A DNA stretch of 64,000 bases from Brienomyrus brachyistius (lineage: Eukaryota; Chordata; Actinopteri; Osteoglossiformes; Mormyridae). The notes below the pieces were generated by a model, which saw only the letters and a program-made list of their open reading frames with translations, ran no database searches and was not told the DNA's origin. This document shows positions 1 through 10,500 of the stretch, piece after piece (positions within the stretch are counted from its first letter, which is position 1; each line of letters opens with the position of its first letter). A program made the translations under genes and the position numbers. The stretch spans positions 38,432,776 through 38,496,775 of the forward strand of contig NC_064536.1 of assembly GCF_023856365.1 (NCBI RefSeq), read 5' to 3'.

Positions 1-592
1 CACGCAGCTCTGTTCACATCCTCCTACCTCACGCCTTCCTCGAGTGATCTGATGGCGGAAAAAATTGCCCTCCAGAGATTGTATTATTTTATTTTAGCCG
101 GGTTTCTAGGCACAAAATTCTCTAAATATCACTTTCTTAAAAAGGAGTCCGAGGAGTCTTATTTCGAGAAAATATTTATTAGTGTCTGATATTGACTGGG
201 TCTGGCTACAGATGGCAGGAGAGGATGACAAATTGTTGAATGCTTTAGACTACGATTTCAGCATTGTTTGAGGCCTCTTAGCTTGCGGGACACGGCTCAG
301 ACCACGGCGTCCTAGCTCATCGGTCATGGCTCAGCTCGCTGCCTCCTAGCTCACAGGACGCGGCTCAGCTTGGGGCATCCCAGCTTGCGGAACGCGGCTC
401 AGCTCGTGGCCTCTCAGCTCACGGCTTCCTAGCTCGCGACACGCAGCTCAGCCTGCGGCCTCCTCGCTCGCGCCACGCGGCTCAGCTCAGAGCCTCATTG
501 CTCACGCCACGCGGCTCAGCTTATGGTCTTCCAGCTCATGCCATGCAGCTCTGTTCACATCCTCCTACCTCACGCCTTCCTCGAGTGATCTG

Positions 593-814
593 ATGGCGGA
601 AAAAATTGCCCTCCAGAGATTGTATTATTTTATTTTAGCCGGGTTTCTAGGCACAAAATTCTCTAAATATCACTTTCTTAAAAAGGAGTCCGAGGAGTCT
701 TTTATTTCGAGAAAATATTTATTAGTGTCTGATATTGACTGGGTCTGGCTACAGATGGCAGGAGAGGATGACAAATTGTTGAATGCTTTAGACTACGATT
801 TCAGCATTGTTTGA
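593..814 (+). CDS. 73-codon open frame of the satellite monomer, unknown product (representative copy)
   Basis: The AT-rich half carries an open frame from ATG to TGA. Near-identical frames start at 44 other monomers of the array; only those at 52, 14066, 14607, 16777, 20033, 21117, 24373 and 27595 are frameshifted. The predicted peptide begins MAEKIALQRLYY. It has a hydrophobic stretch over residues 5-20 that could be one membrane helix, then a basic patch (KYHFLKK), then an acidic C-terminus with WVWLQ at about residues 51-55 and GEDDKLLDALDYDF near the end. The ATG has G at +4 but C at -3, a middling initiation context. Variation between copies is both silent and replacing: F or L at residue 13, KY or ND at 41-42, D or H at 49, D or N at 64, SNV or SIV at the end. 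I see no promoter, intron or polyadenylation signal inside a monomer. No known family is recognised. The frame may persist through array homogenisation rather than selection. Confidence 0.35.
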   Translation: MAEKIALQRLYYFILAGFLGTKFSKYHFLKKESEESFISRKYLLVSDIDWVWLQMAGEDDKLLNALDYDFSIV

Positions 815-838
815 GGCCTCTTAGCTTGCGGGACACGG

Positions 839-1091
839 CTCAGACCACGGCTTCCTAGCTCATCGGTCATGGCTCAGCTCGCTGCCTCCTAGCTCACAGG
901 ACGCGGCTCAGCTTGGGGCATCCCAGCTTGCGGAACGCGGCTCAGCTCGTGGCCTCTCAGCTCACGGCTTCCTAGCTCGCGACACGCAGCTCAGCCTGCG
1001 GCCTCCTCGCTCGCGCCACGCGGTTCAGCTCCGAGCCTCATTGCTCACGCCACGCGGCTCAGCTCATGGTCTTCCAGCTCATGCCACGCAG
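839..1091 (+). repeat. 34-bp subrepeats in the GC-rich half (representative monomer)
   Basis: The GC-rich half is itself a tandem repeat. In this monomer, units begin at 839, 873, 907, 941, 990, 1024 and 1058, each opening with a CTCAG-type motif (CTCAGC or TTCAGC) and ending near ACGCGG or ACGCAG. All are 34 bp except the one at 941, which is 49 bp (34 + 15). A diverged further unit follows from 1092 into the sequence before the next start codon. The same layout is present in every monomer. Because 34 is not a multiple of three, successive subrepeats are read in rotating frames. The only recurrent in-frame stop is a TAG in the motif CCTAGCTC. Confidence 0.93.
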
Positions 1092-3850
1092 CTCTGTTCA
1101 CATCCTCCTACCTCACGCCTTCCTTGAGTGATCTGATGGCGGAAAAAATTGCCCTCCAGAGATTGTATTATTTTATTTTAGCCGGGTTTCTAGGCACAAA
1201 ATTCTCTAAATATCACTTTCTTAAAAAGGAGTCCGAAGAGTCTTTTATTTCGAGAAAATATTTATTAGTGTCTGATATTCACTGGGTCTGGCTACAGATG
1301 GCAGGAGAGAATGACAAATTGCTGGATGCTTTAGACTACGATTTCAGCATTGTTTGAGGCCTCTTAGCTTGCGGGACACGGCTCAGACCACGGCTTCCTA
1401 GCTCATCGGTCATGGCTCAGCTCGCTGCCTCCTAGCTCACTGGACGCGGCTCAGCTTGGGGCATCCCAGCTTGCGGAACGCGGCTCAGCTCGTGGCCTCT
1501 CAGCTCACGGCTTCCTAGCTCGCGACACGCAGCTCAGCCTGCGGCCTCCTCGCTCGCGCCACGCGGCTCAGCTCAGAGCCTCATTGCTCACACCACGCGG
1601 CTCAGCTCATGGTCTTCCAGCTCATGCCACGCAGCTCTGTTCACATCCTCCTACCTCACGCCTTCCTCGAGTGATCTGATGGCGGAAAAAATTGCCCTCC
1701 AGAGATTGTATTATTTTATTTTAGCCGGGTTTCTAGGCACAAAATTCTCTAAATATCACTTTCTTAAAAAGGAGTCCGAGGAGTCTTTTATTTCGAGAAA
1801 ATATTTATTAGTGTCTGATATTGACTGGGTCTGGCTACAGATGGCAGGAGAGGATGACAAATTGTTGGATGCTTTAGACTACGATTTCAGCAATGTTTGA
1901 GGCCTCTTAGCTTGCGGGACACGGCTCAGACCACGGCTTCCTAGCTCATCGGTCATGGCTCAGCTCGCTGCCTCCTAGCTCACAGGACGCGGCTCAGCTT
2001 GGGGCATCCCAGCTTGCGGAACGCGGCTCAGCTCGTGGCCTCTCAGCTCACGGCTTCCTAGCTCGCGACACGCAGCTCAGCCTGCGGCCTCCTCGCTCGC
2101 GCCACGCGGCTCAGCTCAGAGCCTCATTGCTCACGCCACGCGGCTCAGCTCATGGACTTCCAGCTCATGCCACGCAGCTCTGTTCACAGCCTCCTACCTC
2201 ACGCCTTCCTCGAGTGATCTGATGGCGGAAAAAATTGCCCTCCAGAGATTGTATTATTTTATTTTAGCCGGGTTTCTAGGCACAAAATTCTCTAAATATC
2301 ACTTTCTTAAAAAGGAGTCCGAGGAGTCTTTTATTTCGAGAAAATATTTATTAGTGTCTGATATTGACTGGGTCTGGCTACAGATGGCAGGAGAGGATGA
2401 CAAATTGTTGGATGCTTTAGACTACGATTTCAGCAATGTTTGAGGCCTCTTAGCTTGCGAGACACGGCTCAGACCACGGCTTCCTAGCTCATCGGTCATG
2501 GCTCCGCTCGCTGCCTCCTAGCTCACAGGACGCGGCTCAGCTTGGGGCATCCCAGCTTGCGGAACGCGGCTCAGCTCGTGGCCTCTCAGCTCACGGCTTC
2601 CTAGCTTGCGACACGCAGCTCAGCCTGCGGCCTCCTCGCTCGCGCCACGCGGCTCAGCTCAGAGCCTCATTGCTCACGCCACGCGGCTCAGCTCATGGAC
2701 TTCCAGCTCATGCCACGCAGCTCTGTTCACAGCCTCCTACCTCACGCCTTCCTCGAGTGATCTGATGGCGGAAAAAATTGCCCTCCAGAGATTGTATTAT
2801 TTTATTTTAGCCGGGTTTCTAGGCACAAAATTCTCTAAATATCACTTTCTTAAAAAGGAGTCCGAGGAGTCTTTTATTTCGAGAAAATATTTATTAGTGT
2901 CTGATATTGACTGGGTCTGGCTACAGATGGCAGGAGAGGATGACAAATTGTTGGATGCTTTAGACTACGATTTCAGCAATGTTTGAGGCCTCTTAGCTTG
3001 CGGGACACGGCTCAGACCATGGCTTCCTAGCTCATCGGTCATGGCTCAGCTCGCTGCCTCCTAGCTCACAGGACGCGGCTCAGCTTGGGGCATCCCAGCT
3101 TGCAGAACGCGGCTCAGCTCGTGGCCTCTCAGCTCACGGCTTCCTAGCTCGCGACACGCAGCTCAGCCTGCGGCCTCCTCGCTCGCGCCACGCGGCTCAG
3201 CTCAGAGCCTCATTGCTCACGCCACGCGGCTCAGCTCATGGTGTTCCAGCTCATGCCACGCAGCTCTGTTCACATCCTCCTACCTCACGCCTTCCTCGAG
3301 TGATCTGATGGCGGAAAAAATTGCCCTCCAGAGATTGTATTATTTTATTTTAGCCGGGTTTCTAGGCACAAAATTCTCTAAATATCACTTTCTTAAAAAG
3401 GAGTCCGAGGAGTCTTTTATTTCAAGAAAATATTTATTAGTGTCTGATATTGACTGGGTCTGGCTACAGATGGCAGGAGAGGATGAAAAATTGTTGGATG
3501 CTTTAGACTACGATTTCAGCAATGTTTGAGGCCTCTTAGCTTGCGGGACACGGCTCAGACCACGGCTTCCTAGCTCATCGGTCATGGCTCAGCTCGCTGC
3601 CTCCTAGCTCACAGGACGCGGCTCAGCTTGGGGCATCCCAGCTTGCAGAACGCGGCTCAGCTCGTGGCCTCTCAGCTCACGGCTTCCTAGCTCGCGACAC
3701 GCAGCTCAGCCTGCGGCCTCCTCGCTCGCGCCACGCGGCTCAGCTCAGAGCCTCATTGCTCACGCCACGCGGCTCAGCTCATGGTCTTCCAGCTAATGCC
3801 ACGCAGCTCTGTTCACATCCTCCTACCTCACGCCTTCCTCGAGTGATCTG

Positions 3851-4359
3851 ATGGTGGAAAAAATTGCCCTCCAGAGACTGTATTATTTAATTTTAGCCGG
3901 GTTTCTAGGCACAAAATTCTCTAAATATCACTTTCTTAAAAAGGAGTCCGAGGAGTCTTTTATTTCAAGAAAATATTTATTAGTGTCTGATATTGACTGG
4001 GTCTGGCTACAGATGGCAGGAGAGGATGACAGATTGTTGGATGCTTTAGACTACGATTTCAGCAATGTTTGAGGCCTCTTAGGTTGCGGGACACGGCTCA
4101 GACCACGGCTTCCTAGCTCATCGGTCATGGCTCAGCTCGCTGCCTCCTAGCTCACAGGACGCGGCTCAGCTTGGGGCATCCCAGCTTGCAGAACGCGGCT
4201 CAGCTCGTGGCCTCTCAGCTCACGGCTTCCTAGCTCGCGACACGCAGCTCAGCCTGCGGCCTCCTCACTCGCGCCACGCGGCTCAGCTCATGGTCTTCCA
4301 GCTAATGCCACGCAGCTCTGTTCACATCCTCCTACCTCACGCCTTCCTCGAGTGATCTG
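3851..4359 (+). repeat. 509-bp short monomer lacking one 34-bp subrepeat
   Basis: Compared with a full monomer, this one lacks exactly 34 bp near 4270-4285. The sequence joins one CTCAG-type subrepeat directly to the next-but-one, removing the unit that contains GAGCCTCATTGCTCAC. The G-to-A change in CTCCTCACTCGCG sits beside the junction. The same junction and marker occur in monomers 7618-8126 and 11385-11893. All three therefore descend from one deletion that later moved or duplicated with its neighbours. The upstream part of monomer 7618 carries different markers (GCGAGACACGG and GCTCCGCTCG), so that copy is a crossover product. Confidence 0.9.
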
Positions 4360-4581
4360 ATGGCGGAAAAAATTGCCCTCCAGAGACTGTATTATTTAAT
4401 TTTAGCCGGGTTTCTAGGCACAAAATTCTCTAAATATCACTTTCTTAAAAAGGAGTCAGAGGAGTCTTTTATTTCGAGAAACGATTTATTAGTGTCCGAT
4501 ATTGACTGGGTCTGGCTACAGATGGCAGGAGAGGATGACAAATTGTTGGATGCTTTAGACTACGATTTCAGCAATGTTTGA
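4360..4581 (+). CDS. 73-codon satellite frame, 'L/ND' sequence variant
   Basis: This copy represents a second sequence class. It has CTG for the tenth-residue leucine, TTA (Leu) instead of TTT (Phe) at residue 13, and Asn-Asp in place of Lys-Tyr at residues 41-42. Copies at 8127, 9213, 11894, 12980, 13523, 16234 and 18404 belong to the same class; those at 20574, 21658, 22201-23830 and 24880 share most of it. Copies at 4903, 5446, 8670, 11385 and 12437 combine the L-type N-terminal half with the KY-type middle, which points to recombination inside the 222-bp half. Function unknown. Confidence 0.35.
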   Translation: MAEKIALQRLYYLILAGFLGTKFSKYHFLKKESEESFISRNDLLVSDIDWVWLQMAGEDDKLLDALDYDFSNV

Positions 4582-7500
4582 GGCCTCTTAGCTTGCGGGA
4601 CACGGCTCAGACCACGGCTTCCTAGCTCATCGGTCATGGCTCAGCTCGCTGCCTCCTAGCTCACAGGACGCGGCTCAGCTTGGGGCATCCCAGCTTGCAG
4701 AACGCGGCTCAGCTCGTGGCCTCTCAGCTCACGGCTTCCTAGCTCGCGACACGCAGCTCAGCCTGCGGCCTCCTCGCTCGCGCCACGCGGCTCAGCTCAG
4801 AGCCTCATTGCTCACGCCACGCGGCTCAGCTCATGGTCTTCCAGCTAATGCCACGCAGCTCTGTTCACATCCTCCTACCTCACGCCTTCCTCGAGTGATC
4901 TGATGGCGGAAAAAATTGCCCTCCAGAGACTGTATTATTTAATTTTAGCCGGGTTTCTAGGCACAAAATTCTCTAAATATCACTTTCTTAAAAAGGAGTC
5001 CGAGGAGTCTTTTATTTCAAGAAAATATTTATTAGTGTCTGATATTGACTGGGTCTGGCTACAGATGGCAGGAGAGGATGACAAATTGTTGGATGCTTTA
5101 GACTACGATTTCAGCAATGTTTGAGGCCTCTTAGCTTGTGGGACACGGCTCAGACCACGGCTTCCTAGCTCATCGGTCATGGCTCAGCTCGCTGCATCCT
5201 AGCTCACAGGACGCGGCTCAGCTTGGGGCATCCCAGCTTGCAGAACGCGGCTCAGCTCGTGGCCTCTCAGCTCACGGCTTCCTAGCTCGCGACACGCAGC
5301 TCAGCCTGCGGCCTCCTCGCTCGCGCCACGCGGCTCAGCTCAGAGCCTCATTGCTCACGCCACGCGGCTCAGCTCATGGTCTTCCAGCTAATGCCACGCA
5401 GCTCTGTTCACATCTTCCTACCTCACGCCTTCCTCGAGTGATCTGATGGCGGAAAAAATTGCCCTCCAGAGACTGTATTATTTAATTTTAGCCGGGTTTC
5501 TAGGCACAAAATTCTCTAAATATCACTTTCTTAAAAAGGAGTCCGAGGAGTCTTTTATTTCGAGAAAATATTTATTAGTGTCTGATATTGACTGGGTCTG
5601 GCTACAGATGGCAGGAGAGGATGACAAATTGTTGGATGCTTTAGACTACGATTTCAGCAATGTTTGAGGCCTCTTAGCTTGCGGGACACGGCTCAGACCA
5701 CGGCTTCCTAGCTCATCGGTCATGGCTCAGCTCGCTGCCTCCTAGCTCACAGGACGCGGCTCAGCTTGGGGCATCCCAGCTTGCGGAACGCGGCTCAGCT
5801 CGTGGCCTCTCAGCTCACGGCTTCCTAGCTCGCGACACGCAGCTCAGCCTGCGGCCTCCTCGCTCGCGCCACGCGGCTCAGCTCAGAGCCTCATTGCTCA
5901 CGCCACGCGGCTCAGCTTATGGTCTTCCAGCTCATGCCACGCAGCTCTGTTCACATCCTCCTACCTCACGCCTTCCTCGAGTGATCTGATGGCGGAAAAA
6001 ATTGCCCTCCAGAGATTGTATTATTTTATTTTAGCCGGGTTTCTAGGCACAAAATTCTCTAAATATCACTTTCTTAAAAAGGAGTCCGAGGAGTCTTTTA
6101 TTTCGAGAAAATATTTATTAGTGTCTGATATTGACTGGGTCTGGCTACAGATGGCAGGAGAGGATGACAAATTGTTGAATGCTTTAGACTACGATTTCAG
6201 CATTGTTTGAGGCCTCTTAGCTTGCGGGACACGGCTCAGACCACGGCTTCCTAGCTCATCGGTCATGGCTCAGCTCGCTGCCTCCTAGCTCACAGGACGC
6301 GGCTCAGCTTGGGGCATCCCAGCTTGCGGAACGCGGCTCAGCTCGTGGCCTCTCAGCTCACGGCTTCCTAGCTCGCGACACGCAGCTCAGCCTGCGGCCT
6401 CCTCGCTCGCGCCACGCGGTTCAGCTCCGAGCCTCATTGCTCACGCCACGCGGCTCAGCTCATGGTCTTCCAGCTCATGCCACGCAGCTCTGTTCACATC
6501 CTCCTACCTCACGCCTTCCTTGAGTGATCTGATGGCGGAAAAAATTGCCCTCCAGAGATTGTATTATTTTATTTTAGCCGGGTTTCTAGGCACAAAATTC
6601 TCTAAATATCACTTTCTTAAAAAGCAGTCCGAAGAGTCTTTTATTTCGAGAAAATATTTATTAGTGTCTGATATTCACTGGGTCTGGCTACAGATGGCAG
6701 GAGAGAATGACAAATTGCTGGATGCTTTAGACTACGATTTCAGCATTGTTTGAGGCCTCTTAGCTTGCGGGACACGGCTCAGACCACGGCTTCCTAGCTC
6801 ATCGGTCATGGCTCAGCTCGCTGCCTCCTAGCTCACTGGACGCGGCTCAGCTTGGGGCATCCCAGCTTGCGGAACGCGGCTCAGCTCGTGGCCTCTCAGC
6901 TCACGGCTTCCTAGCTCGCGACACGCAGCTCAGCCTGCGGCCTCCTCGCTCGCGCCACGCGGCTCAGCTCAGAGCCTCATTGCTCACGCCACGCGGCTCA
7001 GCTCATGGTCTTCCAGCTCATGCCACGCAGCTCTGTTCACATCCTCCTACCTCACGCCTTCCTCGAGTGATCTGATGGCGGAAAAAATTGCCCTCCAGAG
7101 ATTGTATTATTTTATTTTAGCCGGGTTTCTAGGCACAAAATTCTCTAAATATCACTTTCTTAAAAAGGAGTCCGAGGAGTCTTTTATTTCGAGAAAATAT
7201 TTATTAGTGTCTGATATTGACTGGGTCTGGCTACAGATGGCAGGAGAGGATGACAAATTGTTGGATGCTTTAGACTACGATTTCAGCAATGTTTGAGGCC
7301 TCTTAGCTTGCGGGACACGGCTCAGACCACGGCTTCCTAGCTCATCGGTCATGGCTCAGCTCGCTGCCTCCTAGCTCACAGGACGCGGCTCAGCTTGGGG
7401 CATCCCAGCTTGCGGAACGCGGCTCAGCTCGTGGCCTCTCAGCTCACGGCTTCCTAGCTCGCGACACGCAGCTCAGCCTGCGGCCTCCTCGCTCGCGCCA

Positions 7501-10500
7501 CGCGGCTCAGCTCAGAGCCTCATTGCTCACGCCACGCGGCTCAGCTAATGGACTTCCAGCTCATGCCACGCAGCTCTGTTCACAGCCTCCTACCTCACGC
7601 CTTCCTCGAGTGATCTGATGGCGGAAAAAATTGCCCTCCAGAGATTGTATTATTTTATTTTAGCCGGGTTTCTAGGCACAAAATTCTCTAAATATCACTT
7701 TCTTAAAAAGGAGTCCGAGGAGTCTTTTATTTCGAGAAAATATTTATTAGTGTCTGATATTGACTGGGTCTGGCTACAGATGGCAGGAGAGGATGACAAA
7801 TTGTTGGATGCTTTAGACTACGATTTCAGCAATGTTTGAGGCCTCTTAGCTTGCGAGACACGGCTCAGACCACGGCTTCCTAGCTCATCGGTCATGGCTC
7901 CGCTCGCTGCCTCCTAGCTCACAGGACGCGGCTCAGCTTGGGGCATCCCAGCTTGCAGAACGCGGCTCAGCTCGTGGCCTCTCAGCTCACGGCTTCCTAG
8001 CTCGCGACACGCAGCTCAGCCTGCGGCCTCCTCACTCGCGCCACGCGGCTCAGCTCATGGTCTTCCAGCTAATGCCACGCAGCTCTGTTCACATCCTCCT
8101 ACCTCACGCCTTCCTCGAGTGATCTGATGGCGGAAAAAATTGCCCTCCAGAGACTGTATTATTTAATTTTAGCCGGGTTTCTAGGCACAAAATTCTCTAA
8201 ATATCACTTTCTTAAAAAGGAGTCAGAGGAGTCTTTTATTTCGAGAAACGATTTATTAGTGTCCGATATTGACTGGGTCTGGCTACAGATGGCAGGAGAG
8301 GATGACAAATTGTTGGATGCTTTAGACTACGATTTCAGCAATGTTTGAGGCCTCTTAGCTTGCGGGACACGGCTCAGACCACGGCTTCCTAGCTCATCGG
8401 TCATGGCTCAGCTCGCTGCCTCCTAGCTCACAGGACGCGGCTCAGCTTGGGGCATCCCAGCTTGCAGAACGCGGCTCAGCTCGTGGCCTCTCAGCTCACG
8501 GCTTCCTAGCTCGCGACACGCAGCTCAGCCTGCGGCCTCCTCGCTCGCGCCACGCGGCTCAGCTCAGAGCCTCATTGCTCACGCCACGCGGCTCAGCTCA
8601 TGGTCTTCCAGCTAATGCCACGCAGCTCTGTTCACATCCTCCTACCTCACGCCTTCCTCGAGTGATCTGATGGCGGAAAAAATTGCCCTCCAGAGACTGT
8701 ATTATTTAATTTTAGCCGGGTTTCTAGGCACAAAATTCTCTAAATATCACTTTCTTAAAAAGGAGTCCGAGGAGTCTTTTATTTCAAGAAAATATTTATT
8801 AGTGTCTGATATTGACTGGGTCTGGCTACAGATGGCAGGAGAGGATGACAAATTGTTGGATGCTTTAGACTACGATTGCAGCAATGTTTGAGGCCTCTTA
8901 GCTTGCGGGACACGGCTCAGACCACGGCTTCCTAGCTCATCGGTCATGGCTCAGCTCGCTGCATCCTAGCTCACAGGACGCGGCTCAGCTTGGGGCATCC
9001 CAGCTTGCAGAACGCGGCTCAGCTCGTGGCCTCTCAGCTCACGGCTTCCTAGCTCGCGACACGCAGCTCAGCCTGCGGCCTCCTCGCTCGCGCCACGCGG
9101 CTCAGCTCAGAGCCTCATTGCTCACGCCACGCGGCTCAGCTCATGGTCTTCCAGCTAATGCCACGCAGCTCTGTTCACATCTTCCTACCTCACGCCTTCC
9201 TCGAGTGATCTGATGGCGGAAAAAATTGCCCTCCAGAGACTGTATTATTTAATTTTAGCCGGGTTTCTAGGCACAAAATTCTCTAAATATCACTTTCTTA
9301 AAAAGGAGTCAGAGGAGTCTTTTATTTCGAGAAACGATTTATTAGTGTCCGATATTGACTGGGTCTGGCTACAGATGGCAGGAGAGGATGACAAATTGTT
9401 GGATGCTTTAGACTACGATTTCAGCAATGTTTGAGGCCTCTTAGCTTGCGGGACACGGCTCAGACCACGGCTTCCTAGCTCATCGGTCATGGCTCAGCTC
9501 GCTGCCTCCTAGCTCACAGGACGCGGCTCAGCTTGGGGCATCCCAGCTTGCGGAACGCGGCTCAGCTCGTGGCCTCTCAGCTCACGGCTTCCTAGCTCGC
9601 GACACGCAGCTCAGCCTGCGGCCTCCTCGCTCGCGCCACGCGGCTCAGCTCAGAGCCTCATTGCTCACGCCACGCGGCTCAGCTCATGGTCTTCCAGCTC
9701 ATGCCACGCAGCTCTGTTCACATCCTCCTACCTCACGCCTTCCTCGAGTGATCTGATGGCGGAAAAAATTGCCCTCCAGAGATTGTATTATTTTATTTTA
9801 GCCGGGTTTCTAGGCACAAAATTCTCTAAATATCACTTTCTTAAAAAGGAGTCCGAGGAGTCTTTTATTTCGAGAAAATATTTATTAGTGTCTGATATTG
9901 ACTGGGTCTGGCTACAGATGGCAGGAGAGGATGACAAATTGTTGGATGCTTTAGACTACGATTTCAGCAATGTTTGAGGCCTCTTAGCTTGCGGGACACG
10001 GCTCAGACCACGGCTTCCTAGCTCATCGGTCATGGCTCAGCTCGCTGCCTCCTAGCTCACAGGACGCGGCTCAGCTTGGGGCATCCCAGCTTGCGGAACG
10101 CGGCTCAGCTCGTGGCCTCTCAGCTCACGGCTTCCTAGCTCGCGACACGCAGCTCAGCCTGCGGCCTCCTCGCTCGCGCCACGCGGCTCAGCTCAGAGCC
10201 TCATTGCTCACGCCACGCGGCTCAGCTAATGGACTTCCAGCTCATGCCACGCAGCTCTGTTCACAGCCTCCTACCTCACGCCTTCCTCGAGTGATCTGAT
10301 GGCGGAAAAAATTGCCCTCCAGAGATTGTATTATTTTATTTTAGCCGGGTTTCTAGGCACAAAATTCTCTAAATATCACTTTCTTAAAAAGGAGTCCGAG
10401 GAGTCTTTTATTTCGAGAAAATATTTATTAGTGTCTGATATTGACTGGGTCTGGCTACAGATGGCAGGAGAGGATGACAAATTGTTGGATGCTTTAGACT

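Larger units (their letters stand above)
593..7836 (+). repeat. Block duplication within the array, 5,396-bp shift
   Basis: The monomers at 593, 1136, 1679 and 2222 recur in the same order at 5989, 6532, 7075 and 7618, a constant shift of 5,396 bp (ten monomers minus one 34-bp subrepeat). Private markers shared by the pairs include AATGCT with CAGCATTG at the end of the first frame, CCTTCCTTGAGTG and ATTCACTGG with GAGAATGAC in the second, and GCGAGACACGG with GGCTCCGCTCG after the fourth. A single block of about 1.9 kb was therefore copied. Small private differences (for example AAGCAG against AAGGAG in the 6532 copy) arose afterwards. Confidence 0.85.

Noticed and set aside
2606..2986. A 126-codon version of the satellite frame extending upstream into the GC-rich half
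   Set aside because: It depends on a TTG start created by a single C-to-T change. The upstream part reads 34-bp subrepeats and is not conserved as an initiating frame in other monomers. The 73-codon ATG form is preferred.
5138..5446. 102-codon frame in the GC-rich half, and a similar one at 19779-20033
   Set aside because: They start at GTG or TTG, lie in a different phase, and arise because the 34-bp units contain few stops.
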